A stretch of DNA of 11,837 nt from Natronomonas sp. (GCA_007135435.1 SLIW01000112.1:1-11837); one strand, 5' to 3'. Positions 4,342-11,192 are shown, counted from the stretch's first letter. A program made the numbers and translations. Notes: generated by a model from the sequence alone, not told the origin.

Positions 4342-7266
4342 TCACTCCAGTCTGATCGCGGGTCGAAGCGGGATCGCGTCGGTCGCTTTCTCGTCGTCCG
4401 TCTCCGTCTCCGGGACGCAGACGACTTCGGCGTCGAACTCGCGAGAGAGGAACGCGCTCGCGTCATCGTAGACGTCGAGTTCGTCGATCTCGTCGAGGTG
4501 TTCGACTTCACCGGCACCTCGATCTCGAACGGTCTCGATCAGCCGGGCGACCACGGTGTTCACCTCCTCTCCGCGCTCTCGGAGCGCGTCGTTCTCCATC
4601 ACCGACGCCATCACCGTCCCGACTTGGGGCACCCCGTCGGTGCCGGACGCCTGTTCGACGACGGCACGGAGCACCTGCCGTTTCCAGCCTTCGGCGACGT
4701 AGATCCGGACCGTCGAGGGGTCCGTGCCGGTGACCGATGCGACCTCCGCGATGTCGTCGTACAACGCGCTGACGAGTCGCTCCTCGGCGCTGACCTGTGG
4801 CGCCTCGAGCGCGTGGTCGGGGTCGGGCCACGGAGCGTCGTCAGCGGGGAGGCCGGTGAGCTGTTCGTGAAGCTCGTTCGTCACGAAGGGGATCAGGGGT
4901 GCCAGCAGTCGCAATCGCGTCTCCAGTACCGCGCGCAGTGTCGACTGGGCCCCTGGGCGATCGAGGTCGGTCCGGCGGCGATACCATCGAAGCCGCTCCT
5001 CGAACCGGTAGAACACGACCTGACTCGCCGTCCTTGTTTCGAACCGCTCCAACGCGTCGGTCACCTCGCGGATCGTGTCCTGCAGGTTGGCAAGGAGCCA
5101 CCGATCGATCCGTTCCAGTTGGGATCTACCGCCATCGGGTTCCGTCGACGGAAGCTCGGACGACGAGCGGGAGCGATCGGCCTCGATGATCGTCTGCGCG
5201 TGGTGCCAGAACCGTTCGAGTTGGTCGCGGGTCGTACCGACCTCCTCGGCCTGCCAGTCGTAATCCTGCCAGGGTTCCGCGGCGTTCAACAGGAAGAACC
5301 GGACGGTGTCGGCCCCGTATCGGTCGATGGCGTCGCCGGGTAGCACCACGTGGCCCTTCGAGGAGCTCATCCGACGACCCTCGAGCAGACCCATTCCCAT
5401 GACGGTGATTCCTCGCGGCCAGTGCGGCTCCTCGAACAGTTCGGCGTGGTGGTAGAGGAAGAACGTCAGATGGTTTCGAATCAGATCGTTTCCAGAACAC
5501 CGGACGTCGACGGGGTACCAGAACTCCCACTCCTCGCGGAGCGCGATGGCGGTCTCGTTCGGATCGTCGACCGCCTCGGGCCCGGAGAACAGGGTGTCGA
5601 AGAACTCACGGTCCAGCTCCTCGACCGGGACGTCCTCCAGCCGGTGGGCGATGGCGTAGTAGGCCATGTAGATCGTGGAATCCGACAACGGCTCGATGAC
5701 GAATGTCGGATCCCAGGGAAGCCGCGTGCCGAGGCCATAGTTCCGGATACAGGGCCATCCGTTCAACCATTCGATGGTGTCCGCGTATTGCTCGCGGGTG
5801 TTCTCGGGGATGGCATCCAGGCGCGCGACGGCTCGATGCGCCTTCTCCTTCCACCCGGGATCGTCGTAGCGCAGGAACCAGGTGTCCTGATACGCCACCG
5901 CTACGGCTCCTCCACATCGACAGATGACCTCCTCGGTGAACTCGTAGAAGGTGTCGAAGTGGCCCCGGTCACGGTGGCGCTCCCGGAACGAGGACCGTGC
6001 GTCGCGGACCACGTCTCCCGCGAACGGGCCGTACGCCTCGGTCAGGCGACCATCGTTGAATTCGTCGCGGTACAACGCCGTCGTGACCTCATCGAGCCGT
6101 GGATCGTCGGAGGAGTCGATCCCCGCGTCCTCGACCGCCGTCCGTGCGGGAACGGTCCCGTATCCCTCGACCGTCAGGATCGGAATCGGCTCGATGGCGC
6201 GGATCGAGGCCTCCTCCAGGCCGTACGCACGGGCGAGCCGTTCCGCATCCGCCTGGACCTCCCGGAGGGCGACGTAATCGTCCGGACTGTGTGCGGGGAC
6301 GGACATGACAACGCCAGTCGCGTTGTCAGCGTCGACGAATCCGGCAGGGAACACCAGTACCGCCTCATCCGTGACCGGGTTCCGGACGCGTTCGCCGACC
6401 ACCCGTTCGCCCGCGAATCGCTCGACGACCTCGACCGATCGCTGTTGGAGGCGCAGTTTCTCGACCGCGGGTTCAGAGATCAACCACGACTCCCGGTCGA
6501 CGGTCGCGAGGACGTACTCGGCTGCGGGATCGACGTAGACGTTCGTGACGCCGCGGACGGTCTCCGGTCGCAACGTCGCCATGGGTGCGATCACCACGTC
6601 GTCGTCGCGTTCCCATTCGAACCGGATCAGGGTGTACTCCTGGAACTCCGCCTCCTCTCCCTCGAGGAGATCGTGTGTCGTGACGGGGTTCTCCTCCCTG
6701 GTGCAGTACTTCACGGGGTGTTTGCCCTTCTCCAGCAGCCTGCGCTCGCGGAGCGTCTCGTACTGCCACGTGACGAACCGCGAGTAGCGTTCGTCGTTCG
6801 TCGTGAACTCCCGGCGCCAATCGATCGACAGTCCGAGTCGGCGCATCCCCCGTTTGTAGCTCGAGGCTGCCTCCTCGATGAAGTACCGAGCATACCCCAT
6901 CGGCGTCTCCAGCTCCCGGAGGTCCGCTTCGGGAACACCGAAGGCGTTCTGGAGGCTATCGATCTGTCGCTGTTCACCGTTCCTCAGTCGTTCGACCGCG
7001 CCCACGATCGGCGTGCCGGTGACGTGCCACGCGATGGGGAAGAGGACCGCGTCGCCCCGTTGGCGGCGATACCGGGCGTATACGTCCGGGACGGTATACG
7101 TTCGTGCGTGGCCGATGTGCATGCCCCCGCTCGGATAGGGATAGGGGACGGTGACGAAGGTCTTCTCGATGGCCCCGTCGTCGGCGGTCGGCTCCGCCTC
7201 GTACCGGCCTTCGGAGGCCCATCGTTCCCGCCACCGCTCCTCGATGACCTGCGGGTCGTAGTCCAT
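4342..7266 (-). CDS. leuS: Leucyl-tRNA synthetase, archaeal/eukaryotic type
   Basis: This 974-residue class Ia synthetase charges tRNA-Leu. In order it has PYPSGGMHIGH (HIGH at 50-53) with ARTYTVPDVYARY; LFPIAWHVTGTPIVG at 75-89; a CP1 editing domain at about 185-490 containing TLRPETVRGVTNVYV and GVVMSVPAHSPDDYVAL (D329/D330 near the conserved editing aspartate); CRCGG at 449-453; PLSDSTIYMAYY at 526-537; the KMSKS-equivalent RMSSS at 632-636 followed by KG; an anticodon-binding helical region at about 715-830; and an archaeal C-terminal domain ending in IPLRPAIRLE. Length and order match the Pyrococcus-type enzyme from end to end, so it is intact. The start at 7266 has GGAGG five bases upstream; an extension to 7779 would read through the flanking repeat. 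Sampled G+C is 60-67%, mostly below its neighbours. It is probably a second LeuRS, because typical haloarchaeal LeuRS has a bacterial-type catalytic half. Confidence 0.95.
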   Translation of the reverse strand: MDYDPQVIEERWRERWASEGRYEAEPTADDGAIEKTFVTVPYPYPSGGMHIGHARTYTVPDVYARYRRQRGDAVLFPIAWHVTGTPIVGAVERLRNGEQRQIDSLQNAFGVPEADLRELETPMGYARYFIEEAASSYKRGMRRLGLSIDWRREFTTNDERYSRFVTWQYETLRERRLLEKGKHPVKYCTREENPVTTHDLLEGEEAEFQEYTLIRFEWERDDDVVIAPMATLRPETVRGVTNVYVDPAAEYVLATVDRESWLISEPAVEKLRLQQRSVEVVERFAGERVVGERVRNPVTDEAVLVFPAGFVDADNATGVVMSVPAHSPDDYVALREVQADAERLARAYGLEEASIRAIEPIPILTVEGYGTVPARTAVEDAGIDSSDDPRLDEVTTALYRDEFNDGRLTEAYGPFAGDVVRDARSSFRERHRDRGHFDTFYEFTEEVICRCGGAVAVAYQDTWFLRYDDPGWKEKAHRAVARLDAIPENTREQYADTIEWLNGWPCIRNYGLGTRLPWDPTFVIEPLSDSTIYMAYYAIAHRLEDVPVEELDREFFDTLFSGPEAVDDPNETAIALREEWEFWYPVDVRCSGNDLIRNHLTFFLYHHAELFEEPHWPRGITVMGMGLLEGRRMSSSKGHVVLPGDAIDRYGADTVRFFLLNAAEPWQDYDWQAEEVGTTRDQLERFWHHAQTIIEADRSRSSSELPSTEPDGGRSQLERIDRWLLANLQDTIREVTDALERFETRTASQVVFYRFEERLRWYRRRTDLDRPGAQSTLRAVLETRLRLLAPLIPFVTNELHEQLTGLPADDAPWPDPDHALEAPQVSAEERLVSALYDDIAEVASVTGTDPSTVRIYVAEGWKRQVLRAVVEQASGTDGVPQVGTVMASVMENDALRERGEEVNTVVARLIETVRDRGAGEVEHLDEIDELDVYDDASAFLSREFDAEVVCVPETETDDEKATDAIPLRPAIRLE

Positions 7267-7271
7267 ACTGC

Positions 7272-7276
7272 CCTCC
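7272..7276 (-). promoter_or_regulatory. Shine-Dalgarno site fixing the LeuRS start
   Basis: The minus strand reads GGAGG, then five bases, then the ATG at 7266. It is one of only two good Shine-Dalgarno sites I see in the window; most other genes here look leaderless. Confidence 0.7.
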
Positions 7277-7355
7277 AGACGCGCTCGACGAAGTACTCCC
7301 TTACTTGACTGGCGAGTGCTGTCTGATCGTGATCCCGCTCCGATGCATTCGGCGA

Positions 7356-7379
7356 GTGGATCAGTCGAGGGCGATCCAC
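7356..7379. repeat. Inverted repeat in the LeuRS upstream region
   Basis: GTGGATC (7356-7362) and GATCCAC (7373-7379) are perfect inverted copies with a 10-base centre, 90-113 bp upstream of the LeuRS ATG. It could be an operator or a leader hairpin. Because the LeuRS promoter is not located, which of the two cannot be decided. Confidence 0.4.
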
Positions 7380-7485
7380 CGAACGTCCGTCGCCTTGATC
7401 TCGGGTTACCCCCACGATCATGACACCGTCCTCGTAGGTCGCGTTCGTGGTCCCTTCGTCGCCGGCCTCGGGCGACCGGGTCGAT

Positions 7486-7543
7486 CGAGTGACGGGGCGG
7501 CCCTGCGCGATACCTGTCGGCGATTCTCCGGTCTGTTAGAAGG
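7486..7543. repeat. Right copy of the direct repeat flanking the LeuRS gene
   Basis: This is the partner of 4132-4187, in the same orientation, with 52 of 58 aligned columns identical. It is not attached to a protein gene here. Homology stops abruptly after GTTAGAAGG on the right, and just before CGAGTGACG on the left. The two copies enclose about 3.3 kb made up almost entirely of the LeuRS gene and its upstream region. Confidence 0.88.
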
Positions 7544-7675
7544 GAGTGGAGGGAGTGTTCTGTCGGGAGGGGGGACTGGCCGAATCTTCGGCCGTATTTC
7601 TTGCCCCAGGACGTGCCTCGAGATAGCCAACCCCTCGACGACGGCTTCCACGACCGACTCGACGATCGCGTCGAC

Positions 7676-7730
7676 AACCGCCGTCGACTCCTGACCGAAC
7701 CCCGAGAACCGCCCTCGACTCCTGACCGAA
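7676..7730. repeat. Near-duplicate 24-bp segment with 31-bp period
   Basis: Two copies beginning at 7676 and 7707 share 23 of 24 bases, including the core TCGACTCCTGACCGAA. The period is not a multiple of three, so it does not suggest coding selection on the minus-strand frames that cross it. Confidence 0.7.
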
Positions 7731-7777
7731 TCCGTAACGGACGCCACGACCGCGCCTCGGTGAGTCCGTCGATGAAC

Positions 7778-7796
7778 AATGTAAGTACATTTATGT
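7778..7796 (+). promoter_or_regulatory. Palindrome and TATA-like box upstream of the HalOD1 gene
   Basis: A perfect palindrome AATGTA-AG-TACATT (7778-7791) runs into a TATA-like CATTTATG, centred about 32 bp before the ATG at 7824. The overlap of palindrome and promoter is the arrangement expected of a repressor operator. The AT-rich patch stands out in GC-rich surroundings. Confidence 0.5.
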
Positions 7797-7823
7797 GCGT
7801 TCTTGTCTACAGTGGGGACATCG

Positions 7824-8060
7824 ATGAGCGGGCACGTACAAGCCACGTCAGCGTTCGAACCGATCGAGACGATACTCTACGAGGTCGCAGACCGGAAAGG
7901 TGTAGACCCCATCGACTTACCGGTGTTATCTGAGCACATCGATCCCGATGCGCTCGAAGCAATCCTGGAATCGGCATCGGACGTCCGCGTGACGTTCCAG
8001 TACGACACCCATCGTATCACGGTCTGTGGCGATGGGGACGTCGAGATAACCAGTTCCTGA
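7824..8060 (+). CDS. HalOD1 output-domain protein (stand-alone)
   Basis: This 78-residue protein is a single HalOD1 domain (halobacterial output domain 1) with little else. Matching features are the helix IETILYEVADRKGVDPIDLP (residues 14-33), the ID-PDALEAILES segment (39-50) and the terminal strands VRVTFQYDTHRITVCGDGDVEI (55-76). HalOD1 is restricted to halophilic archaea and often appears alone or attached to signalling proteins. Its molecular function is not established. The start at 7824 is favoured over TTG at 7803 because a palindrome-overlapped TATA box lies 32 bp upstream and the protein then fits the usual length. It is convergent with the winged-helix regulator, with only 10 bp between the stop codons. 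Confidence 0.85.
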   Translation: MSGHVQATSAFEPIETILYEVADRKGVDPIDLPVLSEHIDPDALEAILESASDVRVTFQYDTHRITVCGDGDVEITSS

Positions 8061-8070
8061 AGCCCTCTTC

Positions 8071-9009
8071 TCAGGATTCGACGGTGTCGGCGTCACCTTC
8101 GACGTCGAGACCGACGTCGAGGTCGACGACCTCGAGGTCCTCGTCCACGGTGAGGGTCAGTTCGTCTCCCGCCTCGGCGAAGGTGACGCTCGCTCGGAAC
8201 GGTTCGCGACTCCGGATCCGCTGGCGGTCGATGTGGATGCCGGCCAGCGCCCAGACGGAACGGTCGAACACGTCGACGCCGCGGTCGTGATGGAAGCAGA
8301 CCACGGCGGGATGGTAGAGCAACGAGAGGCGCAACCCGCCCGTCACCTCGACACCGCACCGCGTGCAATCGTAGTGGACGTTCGGTACCTCCGAGAGCCG
8401 CGTGGCGACCTCCTCCGGGACGTCCTCGGGGACCTCCGTGATGGTCTCCTCGAACGGGGTGACCGACGGCCGGACCGGGCCGTCGCAGAAGAGGCAGAAT
8501 CCGACGGTGAGCCGCTGATACGTCGTCAGCAGGTAGCGACCGGCCACCTCCGGGAGGTCGTCGCGGTCGCAGTCGACGACGACGCTCGGGGGCACGCCGA
8601 ACTGCGCGTGGGCGGGGCAGTCCTCGCAGTCGACGCGCACGAGATCGTCCCCGTACGAGAGCGTCCGGTCCCCGCCGCAGGTCGGACACGGGACGTCGAA
8701 CGGGAATGGCTCGATCGTCGTCTCCATCGTGTACGCGCCGGCGTGGATCGCGCCGTTGATCTGCCGTCCCGCCTGCGTGAGCTCGTAGCCGTCGGCCGTC
8801 TTGCCGACGAACCGACCCACCAGCTTGTCGAGGTGGTAGTTGAACTGCCCGGAGTCGCGCATCCCGACGGCCTCGCGGAGCTCCGAGAACGTCGCTCCCT
8901 CGCCCTCCGTCTCCCACAGCGCCTGGAGGATCGCCACGCGGGTGTCGTCGGCGAGGAGCGCGAACACCTCGTCGGGATCGGTCTCGTCGATGAGTGGAGG
9001 GTCGTCCAT
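8071..9009 (-). CDS. Winged-helix (ArsR-like) transcriptional regulator with four CxxC pairs
   Basis: This 312-residue protein opens with an ArsR-like winged helix (about 11-85): DPDEVFALLADDTRVAILQAL, then TFSELREAVGMRDSGQFNYHL as the helix-turn-helix core, and a wing ending DGYELTQAGRQI. The long remainder has four CxxC pairs, C108/C111, C128/C131, C172/C175 and C215/C218, enough for two zinc sites, and a beta-rich acidic tail. This architecture is common in haloarchaea; the C-terminal domain may bind a ligand or sense metal or redox state, but the effector is unknown. It lies 22 bp after an HTH/zinc-ribbon gene on the same strand, so the two are probably one operon. The ATG at 9009 starts the acidic sequence; the longer frame to 9075 overlaps the upstream gene. 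Confidence 0.85.
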   Translation of the reverse strand: MDDPPLIDETDPDEVFALLADDTRVAILQALWETEGEGATFSELREAVGMRDSGQFNYHLDKLVGRFVGKTADGYELTQAGRQINGAIHAGAYTMETTIEPFPFDVPCPTCGGDRTLSYGDDLVRVDCEDCPAHAQFGVPPSVVVDCDRDDLPEVAGRYLLTTYQRLTVGFCLFCDGPVRPSVTPFEETITEVPEDVPEEVATRLSEVPNVHYDCTRCGVEVTGGLRLSLLYHPAVVCFHHDRGVDVFDRSVWALAGIHIDRQRIRSREPFRASVTFAEAGDELTLTVDEDLEVVDLDVGLDVEGDADTVES

Positions 9010-9031
9010 GGGCTCGCTCGATCCGACGTGC

Positions 9032-9451
9032 TCAATCGCCTTCCATCCAGCCCGTCCGACCCGCGGCGCCGCCACCGCCGCCCATCACGAACTCCGCGCC
9101 GGCGCAGGTGAAACAGCGCACCGCCCCGTCGGTCTCGGTGTACGGCCTGGTCAGGACGCCGCCGCACTCGTCGCACTCGGTCGGCTGGGCGGCGCTCCGG
9201 AGGTCCGCGATCGCACTCCGGGTCGCGGCGGCGGCCTCCAGCTTGTTCGTCGCCTCCCGTAGTTGCTGGTCGACGGCGGCCGGAGGGATGCCCATCGACG
9301 CGGCGGCCTCGTCGGCGGACGTGCGCTCGATCTCCCGGAGGACGTACGCCGTGGCCTCCGGCTCCGTCAGCAGGCCCGCCTCGACGAGTCGGTCGATCGC
9401 GACGGCGCGGTGCGTCATCGGGACGCCCCCGTCGTCGAGCACCGCGTCCAT
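9032..9451 (-). CDS. Small HTH plus zinc-ribbon DNA-binding protein
   Basis: This 139-residue protein has a sigma-70-region-4/Tfx-like helix-turn-helix at about 28-72 (LLTEPEATAYVLREIERTSA, then DEAAASMGIPPAAVDQQL) followed by a C-terminal zinc ribbon with C93-xx-C96 and C113-xx-C116. Similar haloarchaeal proteins are annotated as transcriptional regulators with no known target. A Gly-rich tail follows the ribbon. The start at 9451 is bounded by an in-frame stop about 20 bp upstream; M12 (9418) is an alternative start that would remove the short N-terminal lead. It is the first gene of a probable two-gene operon with the winged-helix regulator. A TATA-like TTTAAG at about 9553-9558 lies about 105 bp upstream, and an ACCAC/GTGGT inverted repeat at 9505-9516 lies between. 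Confidence 0.75.
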   Translation of the reverse strand: MDAVLDDGGVPMTHRAVAIDRLVEAGLLTEPEATAYVLREIERTSADEAAASMGIPPAAVDQQLREATNKLEAAAATRSAIADLRSAAQPTECDECGGVLTRPYTETDGAVRCFTCAGAEFVMGGGGGAAGRTGWMEGD

Positions 9452-9743
9452 GCTGATCGGCGACGCGCTTCATCGACGCCGTCCGGTTCGCCATCAGCCC
9501 ACCCACCACGTGTGGTATTCACCATCAAGCTACCGTATCCCAAGAGCCGCCCTTAAATGATGCTTTCGAACACCCGGCGCTGGTGAACACCCGGCGCTGG
9601 TGAACACCCGGCGCTGTCGAACACCCGGCGCTGTCGAACACCCGGCGCTGTCGAACACCCGGCGCTGTCGAATGTCCCTGCTCGAGTCGACGCCTCCGTC
9701 CACTGCTCCCCTGTCGAACGGCATCCGCGGATACACGTCGAGG
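9452..9743. other. Intergenic region with promoter signals and a 17-bp array
   Basis: There is no supported gene in this 292-bp stretch. From right to left it holds the 3' flank of the VOC gene, a 17-bp tandem array (9568-9669), a minus-strand TATA-like TTTAAG near 9553-9558, and an inverted repeat ACCAC-GT-GTGGT at 9505-9516 that may serve the regulator operon. Confidence 0.55.
9568..9669. repeat. 17-bp tandem repeat, six copies
   Basis: Six head-to-tail units occupy exactly 102 bp. Units 1-2 read GAACACCCGGCGCTGGT and units 3-6 read GAACACCCGGCGCTGTC, with a decayed seventh (GAATGTCCCTG) after 9669. All units of each subtype are identical, so growth is recent. The array lies 74 bp downstream of the VOC stop codon and just upstream of the promoter region of the regulator operon. 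Confidence 0.95.
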
Positions 9744-10172
9744 TTACTCGGTCACGTCCACATCGGCCAGTGGCTCGTTGATCTCGACGAGCGTTCCAGC
9801 GGGGTCCCGGAAGTGGGCGACCCGGATCCCCCATCCGGGTTGGTCGTGCGGTTCGGTGATGAACGCCACGTCCGCGTTCAATCTTTCGTACGTCTCGTCC
9901 ACGCTCTCCACCCCGAATACGAGCGTGACGTCGTCACGCTGTGCGCCATCCAGTGGCTCGTCGCCGCCACCAACCACGTCGGCCATCGCCGCGCTGTCGA
10001 ACAGGGCGAGGGTCGTCGCGCCGGTCCGGAAGTCGGCGTACCCGCCATCTTCGTCCCCCCAGTCCACCTCGAATCCCAGCACGTCACGATAGAACTGGAA
10101 GCACTCCCGGTAGTTCGGGACGAGTAGCCTGGTATGGGTGAACGTGAGCGGCGGCGTGTGGCTTCCATCCAT
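9744..10172 (-). CDS. VOC superfamily (glyoxalase-fold) protein
   Basis: This 142-residue VOC protein opens with LTFTHTRLLVPNYRECFQFY (H13 as candidate metal ligand), followed by RDVLGFEVDWGDEDGGYADF. The second module has VTLVFGVESVDETYERL, AHFRDPAGTLVEINEPL and a candidate metal ligand at E130. This matches glyoxalase/bleomycin-resistance relatives acting on small molecules; the substrate is unknown. It is clearly different from the VOC protein at 2085-2552 and is not a recent duplicate. The start at 10172 is supported by a TATA-like GATATACTG 24 bp upstream; the longer frame to 10298 adds a basic extension. It is downstream of the aldo/keto reductase on the same strand, but the 151-bp gap and its own promoter argue for separate transcription. 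Confidence 0.9.
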   Translation of the reverse strand: MDGSHTPPLTFTHTRLLVPNYRECFQFYRDVLGFEVDWGDEDGGYADFRTGATTLALFDSAAMADVVGGGDEPLDGAQRDDVTLVFGVESVDETYERLNADVAFITEPHDQPGWGIRVAHFRDPAGTLVEINEPLADVDVTE

Positions 10173-10190
10173 ACCGGGCCGTTCGAGGCC

Positions 10191-10200
10191 CAGTATATCA
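10191..10200 (-). promoter_or_regulatory. Probable TATA box of the second VOC gene
   Basis: The minus strand reads TGATATACTG, centred about 24 bp before the ATG at 10172. There is no Shine-Dalgarno site, so a leaderless transcript is likely. Confidence 0.5.
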
Positions 10201-10323
10201 AGACGAGCCCGTTCGGTGAAACGGCGTCGCACTCCTGGAGGGCAGGACGCCATCGGGTCAGCAGAGAGGACGCGAGGGGCGGTTGTTCCATCAAACACAG
10301 ACGACCCGTGCGGGGGACCCGTC

Positions 10324-11139
10324 TCACCACTCCGGCGCGTAGTCGGGATCGAAGTGCCGCTCCCGCCGGTCGATGTCGTCGATCGCCGCGATCTCGTCCT
10401 CGGTGAGGTCCATGCCGCGCGACTCCCAGTTGTCCCAGATGTGATCCTCGCCCGTCGCCTTGGGGACGGCCGCGACGCCCTTCGCGCGGAGCCACGCCAG
10501 GGTCACCCGGGCGACGCTGACGCCGCGGTCGTCGGCCACCTGCTGGAGCTCGGGCACGTCGAAGACGGCGCCGTGGGCGAACGGGGTGTAGGCGACGACG
10601 TCGACGCCCACCTCGCGGCAGTACTCACGGAGGTCGGCCTGCGGGAGCAGCGGGTGGACCTCGATCTGGTTGGCGGCGACGGCCGGGTCGGTCGCCAGCG
10701 CCTCGTCGACGTGCGCGGGCAGGTAGTTGCTCACCCCGACGTCGGCGACGAGCCCCTCGTCGCGGAGCTCGGCGAGCGTCGCGTGGACGAGCTCGAGGTC
10801 GTAGTCGCTCGGCCAGTGGACGTACAGGAGGTCGACCGCCTCGACGCCCAGCCGGTCCAGACAGCCCTCGAGGGCCGACCGGATCGATCCCCGCGTGGGG
10901 TCGCCGGAGACGCTCCGCGGGTGGAGGATCTTCGTCGCGAGGCACACCTCCTCGCGCGGCACGTCTGCCACCTCGACGCCGGCACCGACCGGCCGCTCGT
11001 TGTCGTACTGCTCCGCCGTGTCGACGTGGCGGTAGCCCAGCTCCAGCGCGGTGCGGACGCTCTCGCGGCACTGCTCGAAATCGGTGTTCTGCCAGGTCCC
11101 GAGCCCCAGGCGGGGGATCGGCGAGTCGCGGTCGTCCAT
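10324..11139 (-). CDS. Aldo/keto reductase
   Basis: This 271-residue (alpha/beta)8-barrel NADP(H)-dependent carbonyl reductase has the full catalytic tetrad: D40 and Y45 in GYRHVDTAEQYDNE, K70 in LATKI and H108 in LLYVHWPSD. Other family signatures are PRLGLGTWQ at 9-17, GVSNYLPAHVDEAL near 135-148, NQIEVHPLLPQADL, VVAYTPFAHGAVFD, and the late KGVAAVPKATGEDHI cofactor-phosphate-binding segment. Length is normal for the 2,5-diketogluconate-reductase-like branch. It probably reduces aldehydes or ketones in the cytoplasm; the substrate is not defined. The start at 11139 is supported by a TATA-like CTTTACC 25 bp upstream. The upstream frame to 11391 runs through repeats and is not acidic. Confidence 0.93.
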   Translation of the reverse strand: MDDRDSPIPRLGLGTWQNTDFEQCRESVRTALELGYRHVDTAEQYDNERPVGAGVEVADVPREEVCLATKILHPRSVSGDPTRGSIRSALEGCLDRLGVEAVDLLYVHWPSDYDLELVHATLAELRDEGLVADVGVSNYLPAHVDEALATDPAVAANQIEVHPLLPQADLREYCREVGVDVVAYTPFAHGAVFDVPELQQVADDRGVSVARVTLAWLRAKGVAAVPKATGEDHIWDNWESRGMDLTEDEIAAIDDIDRRERHFDPDYAPEW

Positions 11140-11160
11140 AGTGGGATACGTCCCGAGCGC

Positions 11161-11167
11161 GGTAAAG
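11161..11167 (-). promoter_or_regulatory. Probable TATA box of the aldo/keto reductase
   Basis: The minus strand reads CTTTACC, centred about 25 bp before the ATG at 11139, fitting a leaderless haloarchaeal promoter. Confidence 0.4.
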
Positions 11168-11192
11168 AGTGTACTGGTGGGCGGGTCGCAAT

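Larger units (their letters stand above)
7267..7823. other. Intergenic region upstream of LeuRS and HalOD1 genes
   Basis: This 557-bp region separates two divergent genes. It contains the LeuRS ribosome-binding site, a 7-bp inverted repeat at 7356-7379, the right copy of the LeuRS-flanking repeat (7486-7543), a 24-bp near-repeat with 31-bp period at 7676-7730, and the HalOD1 promoter. Minus-strand frames of 84-142 codons cross it, but they are mostly basic or low-complexity and are not supported as genes. Confidence 0.6.

Noticed and set aside
5350..7308. 652-codon plus-strand open frame
   Set aside because: It is antisense to the LeuRS gene. The open frame is a product of GC-rich third positions; the minus strand carries HIGH and KMSKS-type motifs.
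4132..7543. Classical insertion sequence or transposon
   Set aside because: There is no transposase or terminal inverted repeat, and the flanking direct repeat is much longer than usual target duplications. It is described instead as a direct-repeat-bounded cassette.
7267..7779. 171-residue N-terminal extension of LeuRS
   Set aside because: It would read through the flanking direct repeat and is basic and serine-rich. A GGAGG site directly precedes the ATG at 7266, where family similarity begins.
7418..7846. Minus-strand 142-codon frame with an Ala/Val/Glu-rich patch
   Set aside because: Only a short patch looks protein-like. The frame crosses a 31-bp-period repeat, the direct repeat and the HalOD1 promoter, and its ends are Arg/Pro-rich.
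9568..9669. CRISPR array
   Set aside because: Units are 17 bp, contiguous and without spacers, and there are no cas genes. The same holds for the 11-, 16- and 37-bp arrays.
9530..9834. Minus-strand frames with repeated FDSAGCS or CSTAPGVRQRRV peptides
   Set aside because: They are translations of the 17-bp non-coding array. The 17-bp period shifts frame each unit, and the composition is unlike haloarchaeal proteins.
2085..10172. The two VOC genes as recent duplicates
   Set aside because: They share only fold-level motifs. The sequences differ throughout, so they are separate family members.
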